Positions 9,201 through 19,700 of a DNA stretch of 64,000 nt are shown here, piece by piece. The translations under genes were made by a program, and so were the position numbers. Each line of letters begins with the position of its first letter. The first letter of the stretch is position 1. The notes under the pieces were generated by a model. The model was given only the letters and a program-made list of their open reading frames with translations. It searched no databases and had not been told where the DNA came from. This DNA comes from Eudorina sp. 2006-703-Eu-15 (lineage: Eukaryota; Chlorophyta; Chlorophyceae; Chlamydomonadales; Volvocaceae), in assembly GCA_003117195.1 (NCBI GenBank), contig BDSI01000021.1, forward strand, positions 372,001 to 436,000, read 5' to 3'.

Positions 9201-11604
9201 AACCGTCGCCCCCCGGTGTTTCCCCTCTTACCTTCCTTGTGGAGCGACAGCTTGTCCGCCACCGCCTGCCGCCAGCCCGCCACCTCCGCGCGGCCACCGC
9301 CCGGCCGCAGCGGCGGCAGCTGCAGCGACACCAGCGGCTGCAGGTGGTGGACCTGAACCGCCTGCTGCTGCTGTTGCTGGTAAGGGACCTGCTGGTGGTT
9401 GACCTGGTGGTGGTGCAGAGTGTGGTGCTGATTGTGGGAGGGCGCGGCGGCGGCGGCGGCGGCGGTGCTGGGCGGCATCGAATCGTCGGACAGCGCCGCC
9501 GCCACCACGCGGGTCAGCGCCTCGGAGTGGAGCGCTTCGGGCATGTTGAAGAACACCACACCGCCGTACTCCAGCAGCATCACGGCCATGCAGGTCGTAC
9601 CATCCTGCGTATGTGTGTGTGTGTGTGTGTGTGTTTTCGGACGGCGGCAAGTTGGCAAGTACGAGATGCAGTACAGGATGGGTGGGGGTACCGTAATTGC
9701 AGTCCAGTCCAGGGAAGGCCATGGACAAAAGGCCACTGGGAGGGGTACGGTATAAGCACCTGGCCGGTGCAGCACAAGTGACGTACTGCGCAATGCCGTA
9801 CAGCTACACTTCACGCTCCCTCTTCGCTGCACGTCCTCACAGCGTGCGGGCATCAGCCATCCCCATCCTGTCCCATCTCCCACCATTGTCGGGCCCGCAG
9901 GTTCCATCCCTGGTGCACATCCCCGTCCCAACCTCCCGACCCAGATCCCCAAAACCCCGTTCCGCACGTGAGGCGCTGTCGCGCACCTGTCTGTTATTGT
10001 TGTCGTGGGTATTGTTCTTGTGATTATCATCGTTGTTGTTGTTGCTGCTGCTGCTGCTGCTGCCAATGACACCGCCCTCGCCCGCGTGCTCCGTCCCTTC
10101 CGTTAACTCTCCGGGGGACGCAGAGCCCGCTGCCGCTGCCTGCTGCCCCGACGCCGACGCCGACGCCGTCACCTGCGCCGCACCCCTCCCCCCCGGCCCC
10201 TCCAAGGATCTCGCTGCCCCTGCTCTTTCTGCCGCCGCTGCTGCCGCTGCTGCTGCTGCTGCTACGGCTGAGCCCGCTGGCCCCACCGCTTCCACCGCTC
10301 CCGGCTCCAATGAGGACGACGGGGACGCCGCCGGCGGCTGCGGCACGCTGGCAACCCCGCCGCCCCCGCCCCCGCCCGCGCTCCCGCCGGCGGCCCCCGC
10401 CTCCGCTTCCGCTTCCGCCTCTGCGGCCGCTGCGTTGGCCGCCGCTGGGACGTGCTCGCCTGCGGCTACCCTGGTGCCGGCGGGCAGGGGCTGGAGCGCC
10501 GTGTACGGCGACACGTGGTGCTGGTGCAGGATGATGAGCGCGTCCTCGTGGTCGTAGTACTCGCCCGCTACACTGACGCCCCGGCTCAGCGGCTGGCTCC
10601 GGAACCGGGCCGCCACCGCCTCGGCTGAGGCCCGCGTGAAGGAGTGGCCTGTGCGGTGAGGGCGGGCGGGAAAGGAACTTGGTTGGTTGGTAGGTAGGTA
10701 GGTAGGTGGGTAGGTAGGTGGGTAGGTAGGTAGGTAGGTAGGTAGGTACGTAGGTAGGAAGGTAGGTAGGTAGGTAGGTAGGTAGGTAGGTAGGAAGGTA
10801 GGGTCCCGGAGCGCGACCCTGGTGCGGCCCTTGGGGGTTAGAGTGTGGTCGCCGCCGTGGGGGGTTGAATTCACAAGAGAAAAAGCCGAAACGAACCGTG
10901 GAGTCGGGCCGGGTACCGGGGCCGGGCTCACCGATGTAGAAGCCCGTCACATTGACCGTCCGCCACCCCTCCGCGGCGCGGCCCCTGTACGGCCCCTGTG
11001 ACGTCACCACGGGCATCTCCGCCAGCTGCGCGTCCAGCTGCAGACGGGCCTCCCGGGTCAGCGGCTGCTGGCCGCCCGCCTTGGCGGCCGCCATCGCGGC
11101 GGCGGCTTTGGGGCTGGGCACCTTGGCGGATTTGTCCTTGGAGCCGCGGGAGGGCGGCTGGGCGGGGGTGGCGGGCGACCGGGCGTGGTGGTGGCGGGAG
11201 GCCTTGCTGCGGGCGGCATGGGGACGGCTGCCCGCGTGGGCGGCCGCTCCGGAACCAAGCCCCGCGGAGGTTGCATCGCTGGTGGAACTGGTTGCGTCAT
11301 CGAGGGAGTCAGAGCCCGTGGCGGTGCCGTGGCCGCGTGTGGGCGGGTCGTTGTCGGGAGGGGGGTTGCTGCGGCTGCACAGCGGCCGCGCGAGGGCTAC
11401 CAGGCTGCCGTGGCCAGGTGCGCGGCTGACGGGCAGGGTGAGGGGTCCGCAGAGCCATGTGTGCAGCCATGAGGTCAAGCTGGTGATTTCGGTGACTGGG
11501 ATGTGTCCGGGGGGTGTCGGCACGGCTGCGGCGATGGGGCTGGGAGAGGCGAGGGCGACCTGCCGGATGAGCCCGCACAGGTTACGGGAACCTGCTGCGC
11601 GCAT
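6295..11604 (-). CDS. RMD1/YagE (DUF155) family protein, probably organellar
   Basis: Eight exons join in frame on the minus strand: 11604-10932, 10648-9987, 9604-9232, 8994-8906, 8504-8407, 7821-7702, 7078-6931 and 6507-6295, giving 791 residues. The family (yeast Rmd1, human RMND1, plant RRG) is mitochondrial, and RMND1 supports mitochondrial translation. Diagnostic parts are EYGGVVFFN (about residues 455-463), the helix with NLESVARVLSQSAAIRFYNQE (about 600-620) and a C-terminal SELSIIVLITMEIVITLTDM membrane segment (about 744-763). The start MRAAGSRNLCGLIRQVALAS is Arg/Ala/Ser-rich without acids, as in mitochondrial presequences. Odd: about 180 residues of Ala/Gly/Ser/Asn low complexity separate the N-terminal strands from EYGGVVFFN, and a His/Gln-rich loop follows. 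Family call confident; exact start less so. Confidence 0.82.
7239..7693 (+). repeat. TGGGTGGGTGAG minisatellite
   Basis: About 455 bases of 8- to 12-base units made of GGGT and GAGT tetranucleotides. It lies inside the RMD1-like intron 7701-7079 and starts within 10 bases of the donor. On the sense strand it reads CACCCACTCACC and is pyrimidine-rich. Confidence 0.92.
8011..8383 (+). repeat. CCAGCCCC(C)TG minisatellite
   Basis: About 370 bases of interleaved CCAGCCCCCAG and CCAGCCCCCTG units. It fills most of the RMD1-like intron 8406-7822. On the gene's sense strand it is purine-rich, unlike the array in the next intron. Confidence 0.92.
8543..8590 (-). repeat. intronic repeat family 1, full copy
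   Basis: The sense strand of the RMD1-like gene reads GGCAGCAGCGCAGTTTGG, then TATGTCCACCAATTTCCTGT. The copy ends about 38 bases upstream of the exon beginning at 8504. Confidence 0.75.
8829..8840. repeat. GACCCRYGGGTC palindrome copy
   Basis: GACCCGTGGGTC, a near-perfect palindrome, in the RMD1-like intron 8905-8505. Related palindromes occur inside exons elsewhere in the window. Confidence 0.5.
9039..9058 (-). repeat. intronic repeat family 1, right half
   Basis: The sense strand reads CTACCAGTTTCCTATACTCC, about 44 bases upstream of the exon that starts at 8994. Confidence 0.6.
9161..9196 (+). repeat. dispersed repeat family 2 copy
   Basis: TTTTGGGTCCGCTGTAATG followed by TTCATTCATTCA. 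It lies in the RMD1-like intron 9231-8995, just after the exon ending at 9232. Confidence 0.6.
10689..10804 (+). repeat. (TAGG)n array
   Basis: Tetranucleotide array with GGTGGG and GGAAGG variants, in the first intron of the RMD1-like gene (10931-10649). On the sense strand it is (CCTA)n. The same unit forms arrays at 13985 and 22116. Confidence 0.9.
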
Positions 11605-12153
11605 TATGCTGTAGACTCTTGCCCGCTTGTGCAGGGTTGGGGCAGAGACTCAGCCACGTTTATGGAAAACATCGACCGGGTCATAATTATAGCTTGTTAA
11701 CTGAGAGGCATGTCACCGATAGGAGCGAGAATGGTGTAACACAAACATAACTGATAATCACAATGAGGCATGCGGGATGGTAAGAGGGCTTCCCAATAGC
11801 GAAGTCCAGTGTAGTCACTACATTGTACACTCCCTCTCTTCCGTACACGATTCCCATTTGGCCAGAGCTTCGGATTCCCTGCTTCTGTGTATTATGAACC
11901 TCTGAAGGCGTATCCCGTAACACTTCAGTGCTCATTCGCTCAAGCCTTGCACTGTGAGCGCACGCTTTCCTTTCTAGGTTCTGATTTCTTTACGTTTATT
12001 AATCCATAACATTACTCGCTATATACCTGGCTTGTTGACTTCAGAGCAAACCTCCGTTCTTGCGGTATCGGCGTGGGATCGTAAGCCGCCCTTGGGCCGT
12101 GGACTCAGGCGCCCAGTGAAGGCCTGCCGCTGACTCACGGCCCGTAAGCAAGC
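11605..12153. other. divergent intergenic region
   Basis: 549 bases between the starts of the RMD1-like gene (-) and SmD3 (+), so it should contain both promoters. It is clearly less GC-rich than its surroundings. No canonical TATA box stands at an obvious distance from either ATG. Confidence 0.5.
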
Positions 12154-12543
12154 ATGGCGACAAGTCAGAAGGGCATTGGCATTCCCGTCAAGCTTCTCCA
12201 CGAGGCGGAAGGCCATGTGGTTACCGTGGAGCTGAAGTCTGGCGAAATGTACCGCGGAGAGCTGTTTGAGGCAGAGGACAACATGAACTGCCAGCTGAAG
12301 GACGTTACTGCCACTGGGCGTGACGGTCGTGTGTCGCAGTTGGCGCACATTTTCATTCGGGGCAGCCGTGTGCGATTTTTCATCATTCCGGATATGCTGA
12401 AGAACGCGCCTATGTTCAAGCGCATCGACCCGAAGTTCAAGAACAAGAACATGGCGCTCGGTGTGGGTGGGCGCGGGCGAGCCGCCGCTGTGCGCGCTGC
12501 CGCCAAGGCGAAGACGGGGCCGTCGGGGCGGGGTCGGGGGTAA
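12154..12543 (+). CDS. SMD3: small nuclear ribonucleoprotein SmD3
   Basis: Complete 129-residue Sm protein, close to the usual length of about 126. It is part of the heptameric Sm ring on the spliceosomal U snRNAs in the nucleus. The Sm1 motif is in [26 protein letters not shown] (about residues 20-45), the Sm2 motif in [18 protein letters not shown] (about 67-84), followed by the SmD3-specific KNAPMF. The tail ends in GRGRG-type repeats, where animal SmD3 carries dimethylarginine. The ATG is at 12154 in the context GCAAGCATGGCG and the stop at 12541. The gene has no intron, whereas every other protein gene here is intron-rich. A TGTAA lies 477 bases downstream. Identification is secure. Confidence 0.95.
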   Translation: MATSQKGIGIPVKLLHEAEGHVVTVELKSGEMYRGELFEAEDNMNCQLKDVTATGRDGRVSQLAHIFIRGSRVRFFIIPDMLKNAPMFKRIDPKFKNKNMALGVGGRGRAAAVRAAAKAKTGPSGRGRG

Positions 12544-13795
12544 GACCTCCTCGAGGGCGGTGGTGGTGGCGGTGGCTGTGTTACATGTTGGTCTACGTGT
12601 CACGCTGCACAGTCCCTTCGCAAGGTCTTCCGTGGGGGCCCCTCCGGACTGCCACGGGGTTCGTGTCGCATGGTTCGGATACGCCCTCACGCAAATGCTG
12701 CGGTGGAGGTGTGCATTGTGGAGGTCGTGGACATGGACAGTAACTGAAAGGGTGCGTACTTCTTGTACTAGACCTGTTCACGCGCCTGCGTTCAGTGGCG
12801 TGCACATACTGCTTTTGCTGAACGCGTCATCTTTCAAGGGTGGACGTAGCATAGTTCGGTGCAGTATGGCAGTTGGGTCGTGAGGGCGGGCACGGAGATA
12901 CGCTGATCGTACGAGCTCGGGGAGGGATCGGTGTACGGGCTGGCGGTTGGAACCACCCGTGCAACCTCGCCCCGTTTCAGAGTGCTTGGACGGTAATCGA
13001 TGGTTTGTTTTCCCTCTATTGTAAAACTTACCATGCGTGATACTCCTTGTCATATGGATGCGCCGAATAGCTGTGACTGAGGACTACTTTAATGGGATGG
13101 AAAGCTGCGCTGAGCCATGGCTCTATCGACAAATTAACTTCCTCATTGCAGTTCAGGGAAGTTGATCGCAACAAATGCCAGGCTCGCGAATTGCGCCAGC
13201 AGGGTCGCGGCGGCAAGCTTTCCGCAGGCAGTTCCACTCGTTAAGTTCTCGGCTGCTTCACAGGACTATCCTGGACTTCAGGTATAAGTTATTAGATGAA
13301 CATCAACCAAATCAGCGCATGTGTGACGTTGCGCAGTAGCAAGAGGGAAACCGCGTTGAAACGACCTCCGAATACCATACAGTAGGCTTACAGTCCTGCA
13401 CATGGATTTAGTCAAGTGAACACATAGGTATACCGCATTTGTGACACTCGACGTTCGACATAACCGGAACATGTGCAGAGGCCTCTGCCATGCTCTAGGC
13501 CCGGGGACGAATGGTGCAGAAGCGAACTTTGTGTGTTTGCTGAAGGGGAGGGGACCAGCGCCTCCCCACGTTGACGCAGCCGTCTAACATCTGCACCAGC
13601 GGAGCAGCTTGCTTTGCGCCGGCCCCTGCGAACTGCTACCACCCATGGCTCAGCACCCCCACCTGCAACTCCGCCACCCGCTGGTGCTTCTCGCATTCAT
13701 GTACACCCTTGCACGCCATTCCGCAGCACTGCCACGCAACACGGCACCCTGTCCCAATCCCTCCCAACCGCCCCCTGACCCCGCCCCCTCCTCAG
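12544..13795. other. SmD3 3' region and unresolved 5' part of the next gene
   Basis: The SmD3 3' untranslated region probably runs to the TGTAA at 13020. The rest, up to the first exon I can support for the channel gene, should contain that gene's promoter and N-terminal exons. I could not find an exon that joins the acceptor at 13794-13795 in phase. A short reading beginning ATGGCTCAGCACCCC at 13644 is possible but does not fit the phase. Confidence 0.5.
13020..13024 (+). terminator. candidate polyadenylation signal TGTAA (SmD3)
   Basis: TGTAA is the usual polyadenylation signal of volvocine algae. This one is on the sense strand 477 bases after the SmD3 stop, in an AT-richer stretch. Confidence 0.5.
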
Positions 13796-16700
13796 GTTAC
13801 GGCTGGTGCTGTTGGCCGCCCTGACGCTGCCCTTCATCTTGCTGGGGGGCTGCGTGCACGCACTGGCGAGCGGCCAACCCTGGAGCACCTCCGCCTACCT
13901 GGTGTACGGCCTGCTGTTCAGGTGGGCCTGGGAAAGGCGGGCGGTGGGACCTGCCTACCTGCCTGCCTATCTACCTGCCTGCTTACCTACCTACCTACCT
14001 ACCTACCTACCTACCTACCTACCTACCTACCTACCTACCTACCTACCTACCTACCTACCTACCTACCTACCTACGCTCCTCCCTCCCTCCCTCCCTCCCT
14101 CCCTCCCTCCCTCCCTCCCCCCTCCCTCCCCCCCCCCCCCTCCCTCCCTCCCTCCCTCCCTCCCTCCCTCCCTCCCTCCCTCCCTCCCTCCCTCCCTCCC
14201 TCCCTCCCTCCCTCCCTCCTCCCTCCCTCCCCCCCCCCCCCCCCCCCCCCCCCCCTCCCTCCCTCCCTCCCTCCCTCCCTCCCTCCTCCCTCCCTCCCTC
14301 CCTCCCTCCCTCCCTCCCTCCCTCCTCCCTCCCTCCCTCCCTCCCTCCCTCCTCCCTCCCTCCCTCCCTCCCTCCCTCCCTCCCTCCCTCCTCCCTCCCT
14401 CCCTCCCTCCCTCCCTCCCTCCCTCCCTCCCTCCCTCCCTCCCTCCCTCCCTCCCTACGCTCCTACCTACCCTCCTCCCTCCCGCTATCTCCCTCGCCAG
14501 GGTGCCGTCCCTGGGTGCTGTGCGGCTGGACGAGCCGGCCTCCAGCGCCGCGGTGCTCAACGCGGTGTTCCTGTTCGGCACCTTTGGGTTCGCCATCCTG
14601 CTGGGCCTTATCGGGGAGGAGGTCAAGGGCACTGTCAAGGCGCTGAGGGCGGGTAGGGCGCGGGGCCAAGGGCGGAACGGGGTGAACGCGGAGGGCAACG
14701 GGGGGCCCCGGGGGGCGCAGCCGAGGGGCCGGGGCCAGGCGGGAAGGGTCGGCCGCGGCGGCTCGGTTGCCGCTGCCGCCGGGTGCCGTACTGGCCAGGT
14801 CGGGACCTACAGTCGCACGGCGGCAGTGGGCCAGGGGAGCCGGATGGCGAAAGGCCACGGTCTAGGGTTTATATGAACCCTTAATCCTAGACCCGTGGGC
14901 CATGGTGTCCCGTGGGATTTGGACCTGCGACCCATGGGATCGTGGCCCGCAACCCATGGGACGATAATTCCCACGTCCATCCGTATGTACCGGAATGTCG
15001 TACATTGGCTCTCCGTCGTCGCAGGTGGGACCCCCCTGGACCTCAACGGTCACATCGTACTGCTCAACTTCACCGCCGACGCAACCGCCGTCGCGCTCCT
15101 GCGGCAGCTGGCGGCGGATGTGGGCCGGCGGGCGTCGCCGCTGTACGGCAGGCCGGTCGTGGTGCTGGCGGCGGCGCCGCCGACGCAGGCGGCGCGGACG
15201 GCCGCGGGTGTGGGCGGCGCGCAGCCGGCCGGCGGCGGTGGTGGCGGTGTGGGCGGTGGTGATGTGGAGGGCGTCCTGAAGCGGGTGCTGGCGGATGCGC
15301 TACGGGTGAGGTCGGGGCTGTGGGCTATGGATTGGAGTTAACTCTAGACCCACATCTACTCCTTACCCCTACACCCACCCCTACACCCACCCCTACACCC
15401 ACACGTGGTTCCACAGGGCTACCGCTCCTGCGAGTGGCACCTGCGAGTGGGTTCAGCATGCCGTACGGATGACCTGGCACGCGTCTGCGCGGCAACAGCG
15501 TCGTACATTGTGTTACTGGCCGACCCACGGGTCGCGACGTCGGTCGATGCCACCGCGGCGGGCGCAGCCTCCTGTCTGCAGGTGCGCCTCACTGCCGCTG
15601 CAGCCTCTGCGCGGCCATGGCCCGATGTGCCTCGAAGTGCAGTCATGTTCAGCAGTTGGTCGTTGTGAGTAAATGAATTGAATGTATGAATTGAATGTAT
15701 GAATGAATGAGGAGGCAGGGGCCGGCGACAGCCAATGGCGGCACCCCATGGGCCCCTTGTAATGTACTGCATACCGTACACATTTATGGGTGCATGGCTG
15801 GTCTCCTCCACTTGCCTCTCCCCGTTCAGTTCGTTCGGGCTTTTGAGTTTTGGGCTTTAATCTTACTTTTCCCTCCGGGCGGCGTTTTGGGCTTTAATCT
15901 TACTTTTCCCCTCGGGGCGAACGGCCTGATTCTTGCCTTTCCCACCCCCCTGGATCCGCACTCCATGTCTCCACCCCCTGGAGCCCGCAGGCGCAGTCCC
16001 TGATGTGCCTGTCCCTGGCGATGAGCGCGGGGACGGGTGCGGGGGCCGCGGCGGAGCAGGCCGGGCCCGGGACCGGTGGCGGTGGTGGCCCCGTGGGACC
16101 GGGGGGAGGGCTGGCAGCGGTTGGCCGGGTCCGCCCCGCTGCGGCGGGAGGGGGCCCGCGAACCTCCCGGTCCCACCCGACCATCGTGGTGCAGGTGGGT
16201 GGGAGTACGGGCAAAGGGGGTGGGGGCGGGTGGAGGTAGCGGGACGGCGGTGCGGAGGGGTGTGTGTGTGTAAATGATAACTGAGCCGCGAGAAGCCAAG
16301 TCCAGCGTAACAGGGGTGTGTGTGTGTGGGGGGGGGGGTATGTGGATATGTGTATTTGACAATGGTACTGGGCACTCAGGTAACCAGGCAGGTAGTCCGT
16401 GAACTTGTCATCCTAGGCGAGGGCGTGGCCGGGGCGCAAGAGGGCGGGAGGGGGCGGATAACTATCCGGCGCCAGCGGGCCCACGCGGCTGACAGCACCC
16501 CACCCCCGGAGACCGATGTCCTGTACCCCCTCCCCTTGCTCCCCCGCAGGCGCCAAGAGATGCCCCGCAGCCCGCGCCCCCCGGGGCGTCAGGCGGTGCC
16601 GGGTGCGCCGGGGGACAGGGGCTGGGGCTGGGCGGTGGCCCCATCGCCACCTTCAGGGCGGTCGCCGCCGCGGAGGGCTCCCGGCCCGCTGTGATTGAGG

Positions 16701-19700
16701 TGCGGTCCCCCGGAGAGGGCGGGGAGGGGCCGAGTGGGGCCGAGAGGACCTCGGAGTGGGATCCCGAGTGGGATCCTGCCCTGCCCACGCCGCCGCCCAC
16801 GACTCTGCCCACGACTCTACCTGGTCTGCCCGGCCCCGGCGCCGCCTTGACCTGTCGCATAAATAACCGTCACGTCGTACTTATCGTACCTGCTGTACTT
16901 GAGGTCCCCTGGCGAGGCCCCCTGGCCCTCTGCGTGGCCCCTCCACTCCCCCTCCCCCCCCGCAGGTGTGCGACCGCGGTATCGTGGACCGACTGGTGGC
17001 TCAGACGGTGTTGCAGCCGGGGGTGGCCACCGTGCTGGCCAAGTGAGTGGCTGCGCTCCCCTGCGCCACCTTGATGTTTACGGTACCCCGCCAGCCACCC
17101 CTGGGTGCCTGGCCCTGCGTCACGGCTTCTCCACCGGCCCTTTGCTCGGGCGCTCAGCGCAGTTCATGCACGTCACTACCCGCTACCAATCCGCTCTACC
17201 ATGCCCACCGCACGTTCCCCCGTGTTAGCTCCCCCTGGGGTTGGTCTCTCTCCCTCTCTCTCTCTCTCTCTCTCCTTTGAAAACCCCCTGTCGCCAACCC
17301 CCCCCATCAGGCTGTTTGGAGGTGGCGGCGGCCAGGCGGGGAGCAGCTGCTTCAGGTGGATCGAGTGGCCGGGTCTGCCCGCATCAGGAGCGGCGGCGGC
17401 GGGGGCGGGGGCCCCTGCAGCGGCGGGACGGACCGCGGCCGCGGCGGCGGTGGCGGCGGCCGCTACCCGGGACATCCGGGGACATCCGCACCGCGCAGCC
17501 GGCCGCACGGGCGGCGACGCCAAGGACCTCACGGGGGGGGACCCGTCGATGGCCGGGCTGCGGCGGCGGCGCATCTTCGCCGTGCCGCGGACCCTGTCGT
17601 ACAGCATCTCCCAGCGGTCCCTGGCCGGCGCGGCGGCGGACGCGGACGCGACCGCCGCCTCCGCCGCCTCCGCCACGACTCGCGGCGGATCGCGATCCAA
17701 CGGCGACAGCGACGGCGGCTGCGCCAGCGCCGCTGGCAGTAGCGAAGGCGGCGAAGGCCACGGCGGGGGAGACGCGTCCAGTCGTACTGGCCCTGGGGTA
17801 CTGCGCGCTTTCGCCGCCGCCGCCGTCGCGGTGTTGGCATCGTCGCTGTCCTTGTCGGCCCCCCGCAGGTCCGCCGGCTCCGCGACGGCGTCGGCAGTAG
17901 CCACCACAGCTATGACGGCTGCTACAGCCCCTCCCAATCCAACCCCGCGCCGTGCCGTCGCGGACGGCGTCGCCGTCGCGGCGCCCGCCGCGTGCCGCCC
18001 CAAGCCGCCGCCGCCGCCGCTCCTCGCACTGCCCGGCGCCTGCAATGGCGGCGGCGGCGGCGGAAGCAACAGCACGCCGTACGGGGAAGTACGGGCGGTT
18101 GTGGAGGCGGCGGCTGCCGGCGCCGTCGACGCCGACGGCCGCGCGAGCCGCTGGCGGCGGCAGCCGCCAGCCGCGCCGTCGCCGGGCGCTTCACCTGGCG
18201 GCGGCGGCGCCGCCGCCGCTGCCGTGGCTCGGTCCCTGGCGGGATGGTGGCGGGGGCCGCCGGGGTCGGCCCCCGTCCTCATGGGCTACATGAGCGCTGC
18301 CACCGGCACGCTGCGTCTCAACCCACGGGACACCTCGCCGGTGTATCCGGGTGATAAGTTGGTGCTGCTGGTTTCGGAGGATCTGACTCGGGGCGCGGTT
18401 TCGCCGTATGCGAGCCGCCGCCAGCAGGGGTGTCGGGGCAGGAGCGACAACGGCGGTGGCGGCGGCGGCGGGTGGGCGTTGTTCTGGGGCCGTCGAGGTG
18501 CAGGCGCGGATCCGATGGCGGCGGGCGACGGCGTCGGCGCCGAAACAGCGTTGACGTCGCCGACGCCGACGCAAGCGGGGCCCCCGCCGGGTGCCGGCGC
18601 GGCGCTGTGGAAGCGCCGGAGTACGGCAGGCGGCGGCGCGCGGCTGCTTTTCTGTGGCTCTGACACAGCGGCGGCCGTCGCGGCGGCGCTGAACGGCGGC
18701 GCGCCGTCGACCGTTCCGCCCCGGTTGCCGCTCCAGGGGTGGCACAGCGGGCCCGCCGAGCACGCGGACGACTGGCCGCCTTGCGCCAGCGGCTTCAGTG
18801 CGCCGCCGTACGACCTCCGGCTCGTCACCGGCTCTGAAGGCAAGCAGCGACCCAGCGACCCGTCGGGTGCCGCCGCCGCCGCCGACGTCGCGGCGGCGTC
18901 CGCGTCAGGCGCCTCCGCCAGTGGCGGTGCTGGCGGCGGCGGCCGCGGCGGTGGCGGCGGCGGGGTTCCCAATCGCGCGATCCCCGCGCGGAGCCGTACG
19001 GGGCAGCGGACGCCCGGAGCGCCGCCGTCGCACATCATCGTGATCAGCCGTACGGCAGCGGCAGTACGGGAGGTCTTGACGGGACTGCAGGAGTTCGCGC
19101 CGGCGGGAAGCACCATCGCGCTCGTGACGCATGAATCCCACGTCGCCGCCGCCGCGCCGCCGCCGCCGCCGCCACCGGCGTCGCGCGCATCGACTTGCGT
19201 CACTTCCACCGCCACCGCCGCCATTGCCGCCGCCGCCGCCGCCGCGTGCAGCAACGTCATCGGCGGGCTGCCGTCAGGTCCGGCAGCGGCGGCGGCAGCA
19301 CCCGCCGCCAGCTCCGCCGCTGCCGTCTTCTCCCCGTCGACGGCTACCGTCGCCGTCGCCGCCGCCGCCACCGGCTCGGGGAGCGACAGCGTCGCCGATA
19401 CTGTCGTACTGCCGTGCCCCGTACCCTCCTGGCCCGTCAGCGAGCCGGATCTGGTCATCGCGGGCCTGGCAGTTGCTACAGCCGTCCTCGTGGCGAGGGA
19501 CAGTGGGCTACAGCCCCACGAGGCCGACGCCACCGCCCTTAGTGCCGTACTACAACTGCACCAAACCCTCACTGACCCGACGCGTTCACCGCTGCGGCGC
19601 CGCCCGCCGCCGCTCTGGCGGCCCGCCGCCCACTGCCTCAACGGCGCCGAGCGTCCGGTGCCGCCCGGCGCCACTGACCCATGGGTCGCCCCGACGGCGC

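Noticed and set aside
10689..10804. Interstitial telomere (TAGG-rich)
   Set aside because: The unit is a 4-mer, not the TTTTAGGG or TTAGGG type.
14063..14698. Plus and minus frames of LPPS and GREG repeats
   Set aside because: Translation of the CCCT array in the channel intron.
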